A stretch of 37,786 nt of DNA from Sphingomonas changbaiensis NBRC 104936 (lineage in GTDB: Bacteria; Pseudomonadota; Alphaproteobacteria; Sphingomonadales; Sphingomonadaceae): assembly GCF_000974765.1 (NCBI RefSeq), contig NZ_BBWU01000002.1:1-37786 (forward strand), written 5' to 3'. Below are positions 1 through 7,678 of this stretch, piece by piece. Made by a program: the position numbers and the translations under genes. Positions within the stretch are counted from its first letter, which is position 1; every line of letters starts with the position of its first letter. A model generated the notes under the pieces. It was given only the letters and a program-made list of their open reading frames with translations, was not told the origin of the DNA and ran no database searches.

Positions 1-63
1 TCCTGACCCGCTAAGCAGGGAGGGTGAGTGCCCACCCCTAACCCCTCCCGCAAGCGGGAGAGG
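1..63. repeat. partial palindromic repeat, CT-rich/GA-rich family
   Basis: Positions 45-60 form a short hairpin (CTCCCGC / GCGGGAG with a two-base loop) just past the yciB stop codon. Its composition resembles the longer repeats at 2591-2727, 3858-3977 and 12200-12333, so I read it as the edge of another copy cut by the window start. It could also end yciB transcription, but no T-run follows the hairpin on the minus strand. Confidence 0.5.
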
Positions 64-65
64 AA

Positions 66-683
66 CTACCCCTCCGGCGGCAGCGGTGCTTCCTTTTCGG
101 TGTTCAACCCGTGCTTCATCAGCATCGGAATGTTCGCGATCGCGAACACCAGCGTCAGCGGCACCGCGCCCCAGAGCTTGAACCCCACCCAGAAATCCCA
201 GCTCTGCGTGCGCCACACCGCCTCGTTCAGCAGCGCCATCCCGATGAAGAACACGGTCCAGTTGATCGTCAGCTTGCGCCAGCCGCTGTCGTCCAGCCCC
301 GGATAGGCGGTTTCCAGTAGCGCCTTCAGCAGCGGCTTGCCGGTAGCCAGGCCATAGCCAAGGATCACCGCGAACATCGTGTAGACGATCGTCGGCTTGA
401 CCTTGATGAACGTGTCGTCGCGGAAGACGATCGTCAGCCCGCCGAAAAAGACGACGAGCGCGCCGGTGATCCAGAGCATCGGCGATATGCGGCCTGCTTT
501 CACGCGGCTGGCGATCATCGCCGCGATGGTCGCGACCATGAACGCAGCCGTCGCCATGATCACCTTCGCCAGCTTCGGCCCGCCGGTCATTGCGTTGACG
601 ATGAAGAAGACGGCGAGCGGTCCGAAATCGATCGCCATGCGAAGGCCGGGGGAGAGTTCGCGGGGTTTGTTGCCGTCCGACAA
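66..683 (-). CDS. yciB: YciB/IspZ family inner-membrane protein (septation protein A)
   Basis: The 205-residue product is a polytopic inner-membrane protein of the YciB (IspZ, septation protein A) family, which is linked to envelope integrity and cell division in other proteobacteria; its biochemical role is not settled. Family features include FGPLAVFFIVN near the N-terminus, a run of about five hydrophobic segments, KPTIVYTMFAVILGYG in the middle, and a late WTVFFIGMALLNEAVWR segment. Length is normal for alphaproteobacterial members. The start is TTG at 683: a TAGGAG ribosome site lies about seven bases upstream, and an in-frame stop (TAG) at 693-695 excludes an earlier start. It follows ftsY on the same strand but is separated from it by a long inverted repeat, so transcript linkage is uncertain. 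Confidence 0.93.
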   Translation of the reverse strand: MSDGNKPRELSPGLRMAIDFGPLAVFFIVNAMTGGPKLAKVIMATAAFMVATIAAMIASRVKAGRISPMLWITGALVVFFGGLTIVFRDDTFIKVKPTIVYTMFAVILGYGLATGKPLLKALLETAYPGLDDSGWRKLTINWTVFFIGMALLNEAVWRTQSWDFWVGFKLWGAVPLTLVFAIANIPMLMKHGLNTEKEAPLPPEG

Positions 684-700
684 TTTGGGCTCCTAAACAC

Positions 701-789
701 GGTTTGGGCTGAGCTTGTCGAAGCCCTCCCTTGTTCTTCGATGCCGCCCTAGAAGGGAAGGGAGGGCTTCGACAAGCTCAGCCCAAACC
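701..789. repeat. 30-bp perfect inverted repeat (family A, copy 1)
   Basis: The left arm 701-730 and right arm 760-789 are exact reverse complements over 30 bases, with a 29-base loop. Each arm contains the core CTTCGACAAGCTCAGCCC. A diverged copy lies at 34074-34163. The element sits between the end of ftsY and the start of yciB, both transcribed leftward, so its RNA could form a very stable hairpin that terminates or stabilises the ftsY transcript. That role is inference; it may simply be a dispersed repeat. Confidence 0.9.
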
Positions 790-805
790 AGATGTAGGCG
801 CTCAC

Positions 806-1732
806 CTATTCCTCCACCCCCGCGATCATGCGCGCGACTTCTCGCGCGTCGAACGGGCGGAGGTCGTCCATGCCTTCGCCGACGCCGATTGCATGGATCG
901 GCATGCCGAATTTCTCGGCTGCCGCGACCAGCACGCCGCCGCGCGCGGTGCCGTCCAGCTTGGTCATGACGAGGCCGGTCACGCCGGCGACTTCCTTGAA
1001 AACCTCGATCTGGCTCAATGCGTTCTGGCCCGTCGTCGCATCCAGCACCAGCACCACGTCATGCGGCGCTTCCGGGTTCAGCCGGCCAAGCACGCGGCGG
1101 ATCTTCGCCAGCTCGTCCATCAGCTCGCGCTTGTTCTGGAGCCGCCCGGCGGTGTCGACGATCAGCACGTCGATACCGGTCGCGGTCGCCTGCTTGACCG
1201 CGTCCCAGACGATCCCGGCCGCGTCCCCGCCTTCCGGCCCCGCCATGATCGGCACGCCAATGCGGTCGGCCCAGATGCGGAGCTGCTCGATCGCGGCCGC
1301 GCGGAATGTGTCGCCGGCGGCCAGCATCACACCGTAATCCTGCTCGAGGAACAGCCGCGCGAGCTTTGCGATCGTGGTCGTCTTGCCGGAGCCGTTGACG
1401 CCGATCACCAGGATCACCTGCGGACGCGGAAAGGCGTCCACATCGAGCGGCTCGGCGACGGGCGCGAGCACTTTCTCGATTTCCTCCGCGACGATTCCTT
1501 TCACCTGCGCTTCGGAAAGGCCGCGCTCGAACCGGTTTTCGGCCAGCCGCTCGCGAATGCGCGCCGCCGTCGCCGGGCCAAGATCGGACGCGATCAGCGC
1601 GTCCTCGATCTCATCGAGCGTCTCGCGATCCAGCGAGGCTTTGGTGAACAGGCCAGTCAGGTTCTCCGACAGCCGGTCGGACGTCCGCCGAAACCCGCCC
1701 AGCAGTTTCTCATGCCAGCGCGTGTCGGTCAT
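806..1732 (-). CDS. ftsY: Signal recognition particle receptor FtsY
   Basis: FtsY is the SRP receptor GTPase that docks ribosome-nascent chain complexes at the inner membrane for co-translational insertion. The 308-residue protein shows a helical N domain (about 1-95) and an SRP-type G domain: P-loop GVNGSGKTTT at 111-120, the insertion-box motif DTFRAAA at 141-147, DTAGR at 193-197, and TKLDGTARGG from 257. The acidic A domain found in E. coli FtsY is almost absent, as is common in alphaproteobacteria. The ATG at 1732 overlaps the mtaB stop as ATGA, which implies translational coupling in the dapF-mtaB-ftsY operon. Confidence 0.97.
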   Translation of the reverse strand: MTDTRWHEKLLGGFRRTSDRLSENLTGLFTKASLDRETLDEIEDALIASDLGPATAARIRERLAENRFERGLSEAQVKGIVAEEIEKVLAPVAEPLDVDAFPRPQVILVIGVNGSGKTTTIAKLARLFLEQDYGVMLAAGDTFRAAAIEQLRIWADRIGVPIMAGPEGGDAAGIVWDAVKQATATGIDVLIVDTAGRLQNKRELMDELAKIRRVLGRLNPEAPHDVVLVLDATTGQNALSQIEVFKEVAGVTGLVMTKLDGTARGGVLVAAAEKFGMPIHAIGVGEGMDDLRPFDAREVARMIAGVEE

Positions 1733-3015
1733 TCAGGGCTTCCGATCAAAGTGTCGCCACGGCGGGCGGTGATGAGGAGGTCGATTATCGACCCTCTCTC
1801 CTGAAGGGAGAGGGTGGTTTTGGCGAAATTCTCCGCGTGTCCGCTTTGGCCGTCGAGTTCGACCAGCACGCGCTGTCGCGTCCCGATCAGGCCATCCAGC
1901 CAGCGCGCCTGGCGTTCGGTGCACAGCTCGCGCAGCCGCTTTGCGCGGGCGCGGATCACTTCCGGCTCTATCTGCGGCATGCGCGCCGCGGGTGTGCCGC
2001 GGCGCGGCGAATAGGGAAAGATGTGGCCGAAAACGATGTCGCATTCCTCGGCAATCCGGAGCGAGTTCGCGAACATCGCCTCGGTCTCGGTCGGGAAGCC
2101 GGCGATGAGGTCGGCGCCGATCGCGACTTCCGGCCGCGCGGCCTTGATGCGCTCGACCAGCCGGATCGCGTCGGCGCGCAGGTGCCGCCGCTTCATCCGT
2201 TTCAGGATCATGTCGTCGCCGGCCTGCAGCGACAGGTGCAGGTGCGGCATCAGCCGAGGTTCGCCCGCGATCAGCGCAAACAGGCGCTCGTCGATCTCGA
2301 CCGGGTCAAGCGAGGACAGGCGGAGCCGGGGCAGGGCAGGAATCGCCTTCAGGATGCGCTCGACAAGCAGGCCGAGGCTGTCGCCGGTCAGATCGCCGTA
2401 GGAGGTCAGGTCGACCCCGGTCAGCACCACTTCCCGGGCACCGTCGTCGACCAGTTGCCGGATGCGCTCGATCACTACTCCGGCCGGCGTGGAACGGCTC
2501 GGGCCACGGCCATAGGGGATGATGCAGAAGGTGCAGCGATGATCGCAACCGTTCTGCACCTCGACGAAGGCGCGCGCGTGTTGTCTGAAACCCTCTCCCT
2601 TCAGGGGAGAGGGCGACTCGGCCCGGCGGGGCCGAGCGGGGAGAGGGTGTTGTGGTACAAAGCCCAGGACCCTCTCCCCGCTCGCGCCCGCAGGCGCGAG
2701 TCGACCCTCTCCCCTTACGGGAGAGGGTTGGTAGAGTGTCGCGTCGAGCTTCCCCAGATTGCTCACCACCTCGCTCACCTCGGGCATCGCCGCGAACGCC
2801 TCGCGCTCCACCTCCGCCGCGCAGCCGGTGACCACGATCCGCGCGTCCGGCCGCTCACGGCGCGCGCGGCGGATCGCGCGGCGCGTCTGGCGGACCGCTT
2901 CCTCCGTTACGGCGCAGCTGTTGACGACGATCAGGTCATTGTCCGGCAGCATCGCCCGGATCGCCTCGCTTTCGGCGATGTTCAGGCGGCAGCCGAGCGT
3001 GATAACGTCGCTCAT
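1729..3015 (-). CDS. mtaB: tRNA t6A37 methylthiotransferase MtaB with repeat-encoded insert
   Basis: MtaB is a radical-SAM enzyme that adds a methylthio group to t6A at position 37 of tRNAs reading ANN codons. The 428-residue protein has the N-terminal methylthiotransferase domain with its cysteines (GCRLNIAESE, NSCAVTEEAV, VTGCAAE), then the radical-SAM CxxxCxxC in GCDHRCTFCIIPYGRG, and a TRAM-like C-terminus. The start is ATG at 3015, which overlaps the dapF stop as ATGA; an upstream in-frame extension lies inside dapF and is not family-like. Oddly, residues about 97-142, between the two catalytic domains, are encoded by a palindromic repeat (2591-2727), and residues about 401-409 by a second small palindrome. 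Both are open in this frame, so the gene appears intact. Confidence 0.93.
   Translation of the reverse strand: MSDVITLGCRLNIAESEAIRAMLPDNDLIVVNSCAVTEEAVRQTRRAIRRARRERPDARIVVTGCAAEVEREAFAAMPEVSEVVSNLGKLDATLYQPSPVRGEGRLAPAGASGERVLGFVPQHPLPARPRRAESPSPLKGEGFRQHARAFVEVQNGCDHRCTFCIIPYGRGPSRSTPAGVVIERIRQLVDDGAREVVLTGVDLTSYGDLTGDSLGLLVERILKAIPALPRLRLSSLDPVEIDERLFALIAGEPRLMPHLHLSLQAGDDMILKRMKRRHLRADAIRLVERIKAARPEVAIGADLIAGFPTETEAMFANSLRIAEECDIVFGHIFPYSPRRGTPAARMPQIEPEVIRARAKRLRELCTERQARWLDGLIGTRQRVLVELDGQSGHAENFAKTTLSLQERGSIIDLLITARRGDTLIGSPE
1791..1815. repeat. short palindrome inside mtaB 3' end (family C fragment)
   Basis: ACCCTCTC at 1791-1798 pairs with GAGAGGGT at 1808-1815. The sequence matches the terminal hairpins of the larger element at 2591-2727. 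It is translated within the C-terminal TRAM-like region of MtaB. Confidence 0.7.
2591..2727. repeat. palindromic repeat element within mtaB (family C)
   Basis: The element is bounded by two hairpins, 2591-2613 and 2705-2727, each of CCCTCTCC...GGAGAGGG type. Between them are GC-rich inverted segments (about 2617-2636 and 2679-2700). The right half closely matches the intergenic element at 12200-12333: both carry CGCTCGCGCC and GCAGGCGCGAGTCG before the last hairpin. It interrupts the domain linker of MtaB and stays in frame with no stop codon. Confidence 0.9.
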
Positions 3016-3815
3016 CCGAACGCCTCCAGCTCTGCTTCGCCGGAAAAAACATGCGCCGCGGGGCCGGTCATGCGGATGCTTTCGCCCGGAGCCCAGTCGA
3101 CCCGCAGGTCGCCGCCGGGAAGCGAAACCGTCACCGGCCATTGAACCAGCCCGCGCCGGATCGCCGCGACGGCCGTCGCGCAGGCGCCGGTGCCGCAGGC
3201 GCGCGTGAGCCCAGCGCCCCGTTCCCATACGCGGAGCGTCAACGAGGCGGGTCCGGTCACCTCGGCGATGTTGACGTTCACCCGCTCGGGGAAAAGTGGG
3301 TCATGCTCGATCGTGGGCCCGAGCCGTTCGATGTCGATCGCCTCCAGCCTGGGCACGAAGAAGACGATGTGCGGATTGCCGACATTGACCGCCGCGCCCT
3401 GCTCCAGCCCATCCCAGCCGACCGGCAGCGAAGCGGTGTCGAGGGCGTAGGCCAGCGGAATATCTTCCCAGCCGAAACGCGGCGCGCCCATGTCGATCGT
3501 AATGCCGGCTTCGTCCGCTCCCGCCTTGACGAGACCGCCCGCTGTGTCGATCCGCCGCGCCCCGGTCAGCTGCGCGACGCAGCGCAGCGCGTTGCCGCAT
3601 TGCTCGACCTCGCCGCCATCGGCGTTGAAGATGCGCATGCGGAGGTCGGCTCCGTCGGCGCTTTCCAGCAGGATCAGTTGATCGCAGCCGATGCCCGTCT
3701 GCCGGTCGGCAATCGCCCGCGCGCGCGCCGCTGTGATCGGAACGTCCCGGCCACGCGCGTCGATGACGACGAAGTCGTTGCCCAGCCCATGCATCTTGTC
3801 GAACGCGAAGCGCAT
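3012..3815 (-). CDS. dapF: Diaminopimelate epimerase
   Basis: DapF interconverts LL- and meso-diaminopimelate in the cytosol, supplying lysine and peptidoglycan precursors without a cofactor. The 267-residue protein carries both catalytic cysteines in their family contexts: C73 in QCGNALRC and C207 in ACGTGACA. It also has the conserved N-terminal KMHGLGNDF and the NVGNPH substrate-binding stretch near 145-149. Length is typical. It is the first gene of an operon with mtaB and ftsY (ATGA overlap at its 3' end). Upstream lies a palindromic repeat and then the EAL-domain gene on the same strand. Confidence 0.97.
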   Translation of the reverse strand: MRFAFDKMHGLGNDFVVIDARGRDVPITAARARAIADRQTGIGCDQLILLESADGADLRMRIFNADGGEVEQCGNALRCVAQLTGARRIDTAGGLVKAGADEAGITIDMGAPRFGWEDIPLAYALDTASLPVGWDGLEQGAAVNVGNPHIVFFVPRLEAIDIERLGPTIEHDPLFPERVNVNIAEVTGPASLTLRVWERGAGLTRACGTGACATAVAAIRRGLVQWPVTVSLPGGDLRVDWAPGESIRMTGPAAHVFSGEAELEAFG

Positions 3816-3857
3816 CGCGCGCGACTTAGGGGCGGGGGAGCGGGAAGTCTATGAGTT

Positions 3858-3977
3858 CCCCTCCCTTCTAGGGAGGGGCTCGGGGTAGGTATCGGCCGAA
3901 GGCCGAGCAAGACTCGGAGGCGGCAAGTGCTCGCTGGCGCTCGCTACCCACCCCCGCCCCTCCCTAGAAGGGAGGGC
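3858..3977. repeat. intergenic palindromic repeat (family C-like)
   Basis: Two hairpins (3858-3878 and about 3957-3976, each CCCTCCC paired with GGGAGGG) face each other in a larger inverted repeat with arms of about 35 bases. It fills the 166-base gap between the GGDEF/EAL gene stop and the dapF start. No separate gene is visible in this gap. Confidence 0.85.
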
Positions 3978-3981
3978 AGGC

Positions 3982-5583
3982 TCAGCCCGCCTTCCGGAGC
4001 TCCCGGATGCGTTCTCCGGCCGGTGCGGCGAGGCGCTTGACCGGCAGCAGGTTGCGTTCGGCGAGCAGGACGCGGACCTGGCCCACGTCCATCGGCTTGC
4101 CGAAATGCCAGCCCTGGCCCTGGTAGCAGCCAAGCGTCTTCAGCTTCGCCTCGATCTCCGGCGTCTCGACGCCTTCGGCGGTGACCGGCAGGCCGAGGCT
4201 GTCGCTGAGCTTCGTGATCGCGTTCACGACCGCGGTGCTCTCCGCATTGCTGCCGAGCGACGTCACGAAGCTGCGGTCGATCTTGACACGGTCGAACGGC
4301 AGCGCGCGCAGGTTCGAGAGCGACGAATAGCCGGTGCCGAAATCGTCGAGCGCCAGGCGGATGCCCTGATTCTTCAGGCTGCCGACCACCGACTGGGCAA
4401 CGCCCATATTCTCGACCAGCGCACTTTCGGTGATCTCGATCTCCAGCCGGTTGGCCGGGAAGCCGGTTTCGACCAGCAGCTTGACGATCTTGTGCGCGAA
4501 CCACGGGTCGCGAAGCTGGCTCGGCGCGATGTTGACGGAAAGGGTAAGCGAGGCGTCCCAATTCTTCGCTTCTTCGAATGCCTGGCGCATCACCGACATC
4601 GACAGGTCCGCGATCATGCCGGTTTCCTCGGCGATCGGGATGAAGATGTCGGGCGGGATGATGCCGCGGGTCGGATGTTCCCAACGCGCGAGCATCTCGA
4701 AGCCATGGAGCTTGCCCGACGCCAAGTCGATCTGCTGCTCGTAGAACGGCACGAACTGGCCGAGCGGAATGCCTTCGCGCATGCCGCTTTCGATGGCGTT
4801 GCGCATATTGAGTTCACGCTCCATCGACTCGTCGAACCAGTGGTAGCGGTTCCGCCCCGCATTCTTGGATGCGTACATGGCAATGTCGGCGCGCCGCAGC
4901 AGCTGCTCGATATTGTCGCAGCCGGCTTCCGACTTGGCGAGGCCGATCGAGGCGCCGGTGTGGATCGCGGCTCCCGCGATCTCCAGCCGCTGCCCGAGTT
5001 CGCTCACCAGCCGCTCGGCGACGGCATCGACCAGGTCGGGCCGCCCATCCTCATAGGAAAAGAGCAGGCCGAATTCGTCGGCGCCGAGCCGGGCGGCCAG
5101 CGCGCCCGCCGGCGCGGCGGCCTTGATCCGGTCGGCGGTCAGCTGCAGCGTCGCATCGCCGATCGCGTGGCTGTTCACTTCGTTGACGGTCTTGAAGTGA
5201 TCGAGGTCGAGCAACAGCAGGGCCGTCTTGCGCCCGCGACGGTTGCTCTTGCGCAGCATCGCCGCGGCCTCGTCGAGGAAGGTCTGGCGATTGCCGAGGC
5301 CGGTCAGTGTGTCCTGGCGCGTGAGCTGCCCGATCCGCTCTTCCGCGGATTTCCGGCGGTCGGTCTCGTTGCGAAGGCTCGCGTGCAGACGCCAGCTGAA
5401 CAGCACCAGCGCCACATTCAGGATCACGGACACGGCCAGCGTTCCGTCGAGCCGATCGGCACCGCGCATCGCGGTAAACATCGCCGGACCGGCGGTGGCG
5501 ACCAGCAGCGCTGCCCCGGCCAGAGTGACGGCGCCCGCCGCAACATCCCGCCGTACCCAAACCCGCCGCTCCGAACCGTTCAT
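3982..5583 (-). CDS. Membrane GGDEF-EAL protein, probable c-di-GMP phosphodiesterase
   Basis: The 533-residue protein has two N-terminal membrane segments (about 18-38 and 47-67), a GGDEF domain (about 85-245) and an EAL domain (about 260-515). The GGDEF signature reads GADEF (167-171), and the upstream substrate motif is altered (VNEVNSHAIGD), so cyclase activity is doubtful. The EAL domain keeps the catalytic set: FEMLARW (E296), the N of SVNIAPSQL, EITES, DDFGTG, K in VKIDRSF and AEGVET. I infer a c-di-GMP phosphodiesterase whose GGDEF domain may bind GTP as a regulator. ATG at 5583 has a GGGACGAG ribosome site eight bases upstream; a GTG ten codons earlier is the alternative start. Confidence 0.9.
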   Translation of the reverse strand: MNGSERRVWVRRDVAAGAVTLAGAALLVATAGPAMFTAMRGADRLDGTLAVSVILNVALVLFSWRLHASLRNETDRRKSAEERIGQLTRQDTLTGLGNRQTFLDEAAAMLRKSNRRGRKTALLLLDLDHFKTVNEVNSHAIGDATLQLTADRIKAAAPAGALAARLGADEFGLLFSYEDGRPDLVDAVAERLVSELGQRLEIAGAAIHTGASIGLAKSEAGCDNIEQLLRRADIAMYASKNAGRNRYHWFDESMERELNMRNAIESGMREGIPLGQFVPFYEQQIDLASGKLHGFEMLARWEHPTRGIIPPDIFIPIAEETGMIADLSMSVMRQAFEEAKNWDASLTLSVNIAPSQLRDPWFAHKIVKLLVETGFPANRLEIEITESALVENMGVAQSVVGSLKNQGIRLALDDFGTGYSSLSNLRALPFDRVKIDRSFVTSLGSNAESTAVVNAITKLSDSLGLPVTAEGVETPEIEAKLKTLGCYQGQGWHFGKPMDVGQVRVLLAERNLLPVKRLAAPAGERIRELRKAG

Positions 5584-5743
5584 TGTCACTCGTCCCGATA
5601 CTCGATGCCGCACAGCTAGGGGTGCGGGGTGTAGGAAGGCTTAAGCCGGCAGATCTTTCAGGGTTTAGGGGCCGGTCACCATCTTTCCCGACCGCTTGCG
5701 CCGGGGCTCGGAACGCAACCGTATCGTTACGGGTTCATACCGG

Positions 5744-6097
5744 ATGGATTCGGGCGTTCCAGCGCGGGCGATCATGGTGGTCGCCCTTTTGATCGCAGGC
5801 GGGTGCGGCCAGGTCAGCAGCGATCTGGCCACGATCAAGACTGCACGGTCGCTGGCGGCCGAGCGCGCGCTGGTTGCCAGGCTGAATGCCCAGAGCAAGC
5901 TCCGACCCGCCTATTCTAAAGGGATGCAACGCGGCGCCGTGCAGCAACTCGTCGCTGCCCGGTCGCAGTTGTCGCAGCCGGACGGCCGGGCCGGCCGGGC
6001 GATCGGGGCGGTCGCGGCACTGCCCGACGATGCCGGCCCGCTTCGGCTTGGCGCCCACCGCCTCGCGGCCGTCGAGGCGCAGCGTGAAAATCACTGA
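5744..6097 (+). CDS. Small putative lipoprotein, unknown function
   Basis: I do not recognise this 117-residue protein. It begins with a short hydrophobic stretch ending in a lipobox-like LIAGGC (C21), which suggests a lipid-anchored periplasmic protein. The rest is Ala/Arg/Gln-rich and probably helical. Its stop overlaps the GTG start of the Nramp gene by 14 bases, so it appears to be the first gene of that operon. The ATG at 5744 is preceded only by a weak ribosome site. A longer in-frame start at 5696 would bury the signal. It could be a spurious frame, but the signal sequence and overlap favour a real gene. Confidence 0.5.
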   Translation: MDSGVPARAIMVVALLIAGGCGQVSSDLATIKTARSLAAERALVARLNAQSKLRPAYSKGMQRGAVQQLVAARSQLSQPDGRAGRAIGAVAALPDDAGPLRLGAHRLAAVEAQRENH

Positions 6098-7319
6098 GCT
6101 GACACTCGGCATCCTGACCGCCGTCGGCGGCTTCGTGGACGTCAGCGAGCTCGTGTTCATGGCGCAGGCCGGCTCCCGCTTTCAATATGCGCTGGTGTGG
6201 GTGATCGTGCTGGCGACGATCGGCATGATGGTCTTCGGCGAAATGAGCGGCCGCGTCGCCGCGATCGCCAAGCAACCGGTGTTCAACATGATGCGGCACC
6301 GGCTGGGGCTGAACCTGGGCCTGGTGACGCTGATCGCATCCCTGATCAGCAACACCATCACCTGCGCGGCCGAGATTGGCGGGGTCGGCATCGTGCTGCA
6401 TCTGCTGACCGGCTTCGGCTTCGTGCCGATGGCGATTGCCGCGACGGCCGTGTTCGTCGCCACCATCTGGCTGCTGCCGTTCAAGTGGATCGAGCGGACC
6501 TACGGTCTGCTCGGGCTGTTCATGATCGTGTTCGCGGTCGCGCTGGTGGCGATCGAGCCGCCTTGGGGACAGTTCGCCACCGGCTTCGTCCCGCAGGTGC
6601 CCGCCGGCCTGTCCACGCAGGATCTGCTCACCTACAGCTATTTCGCCGTCGCGATCGTCAGCGCGGTAATGTTTCCCTACGAAACCTATTTCTATTCATC
6701 CGGCGCGATCGAAGAAAAATGGGGCGAGAAAGACCTGGGGCTCAATCGTCTGACGACGATCGTCGGCTTCGGTCTGGGATCGCTGCTCACCGTCGCGATC
6801 CTGGCGAGTTCGGCGCAGCTCTTCGGGCCAGCCGGGGTCAATCCCGAGATGCCGGGCACGGCAGCACTTCAGGCTGCCGTCCCGTTCGGCCGCACGGGGC
6901 TGCTTCTCGCGCTGCTTGGCATGCTGTTCGCGATTGCCGGGGCTGCGATCGAAACCTGTCTGGCAAACGCCTATAGCCTCTCACAGTTCTTCGGCTGGCG
7001 CTGGGGCCGGCGTTTGAAGCCCCACGAGGCACCGCGATTCACGCTCGTCTGGCTCGTCGTTTTCATACTCGCGCTCGGCATCGTGCTGACCGGGGTCGAG
7101 CCCATCGCTCTGGCCGAATATGCGGTCGTCGTGTCGATCCTGGTGCTGCCGCTGACCTATCTGCCGCTGCTGCTGCTGGCCGGAGACAAGAGCTATATGC
7201 GCCAGCATGCCAATGGCTGGATCGCGAAGACGCTCGGCTGGGCCTATTACGCGCTGATCGTGGTCGCCGCATTGGCCGCATTGCCGCTCTTCCTGCTGAC
7301 AGAAGGAGGAAAGCTGTGA
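6084..7319 (+). CDS. Nramp-family (SLC11-like) metal ion transporter, non-canonical site
   Basis: The 411-residue protein has about eleven membrane segments and aligns with Nramp/MntH transporters, which carry divalent metals with protons across the inner membrane. In TM1 the usual DPGN is DVSE (residues 19-22, in FVDVSELVFMAQAG). In TM6 the usual MPH is FPY followed by Glu (M196-F197-P198-Y199-E200, then TYFYSS). The metal-binding Asp is kept, but the Met and His are lost and two acids gained, so substrate choice probably differs from Mn/Fe, perhaps Mg or another hard cation (inference). The start is GTG at 6084 with GAGG upstream; later codons would delete TM1. Its stop overlaps the next gene's GTG. 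Confidence 0.88.
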   Translation: MKITELTLGILTAVGGFVDVSELVFMAQAGSRFQYALVWVIVLATIGMMVFGEMSGRVAAIAKQPVFNMMRHRLGLNLGLVTLIASLISNTITCAAEIGGVGIVLHLLTGFGFVPMAIAATAVFVATIWLLPFKWIERTYGLLGLFMIVFAVALVAIEPPWGQFATGFVPQVPAGLSTQDLLTYSYFAVAIVSAVMFPYETYFYSSGAIEEKWGEKDLGLNRLTTIVGFGLGSLLTVAILASSAQLFGPAGVNPEMPGTAALQAAVPFGRTGLLLALLGMLFAIAGAAIETCLANAYSLSQFFGWRWGRRLKPHEAPRFTLVWLVVFILALGIVLTGVEPIALAEYAVVVSILVLPLTYLPLLLLAGDKSYMRQHANGWIAKTLGWAYYALIVVAALAALPLFLLTEGGKL

Positions 7320-7678
7320 CGATCGGGCGGGTGAGGCTGCTGACGCAGGTGCGGGACCTGCAGATCATCGATCGCGACGAGCAGGATTGCGGCATCGTCG
7401 ACGATGTCGAGCTGGAGGGGCGACCGGGCGAGGGGCTGCGCGTCACTGCGATTCTGGTCGGGCCCGGCGCCTACCGGACACGGCTGCCGCGCTGGGCGAT
7501 GCGACTGGTGGCGCTGATCGCCGGCGATCACATGGCGCGGGTGCCGTGGGGCGAGGTGGCCTATATCTCGTCGACGGTGCAGCTCGCGCGGCCGGCGCAG
7601 GACTATGGCCTTGGCGAGGCGGAGCAGCGCGCGCGCCGCCTGCTACCGCAGATCGGAGGCCTGAATGCGCCTGAGTGA
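7316..7678 (+). CDS. PRC-barrel-like protein 1
   Basis: The 120-residue soluble protein starts at GTG 7316, overlapping the transporter stop as GTGA. Its pattern (LLTQVRDLQIIDRDEQDCG, then IVDDVELEG and VTAILVGPGAYRTRLPRW) fits a PRC-barrel fold: a strand with a D-G/D-C turn, then an I/V-x-D-V strand. PRC barrels occur in RimM, photosynthetic reaction-centre H subunits and stand-alone ligand-binding proteins. No catalytic residues are apparent. Placement directly after the transporter suggests a cytoplasmic accessory or sensor domain for it. The fold call is from pattern reading and is moderate. Confidence 0.7.
   Translation: MTIGRVRLLTQVRDLQIIDRDEQDCGIVDDVELEGRPGEGLRVTAILVGPGAYRTRLPRWAMRLVALIAGDHMARVPWGEVAYISSTVQLARPAQDYGLGEAEQRARRLLPQIGGLNAPE

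Noticed and set aside
3016-3228. N-terminal extension of mtaB by 71 codons
   Set aside because: The extension lies entirely within dapF, is Arg-rich and precedes the family's normal start; the ATG overlapping the dapF stop is better.
4105-5619. 504-codon open frame on the plus strand
   Set aside because: It is opposite the GGDEF/EAL gene, which has clear motifs. The translated product is low-complexity and looks like no protein family.
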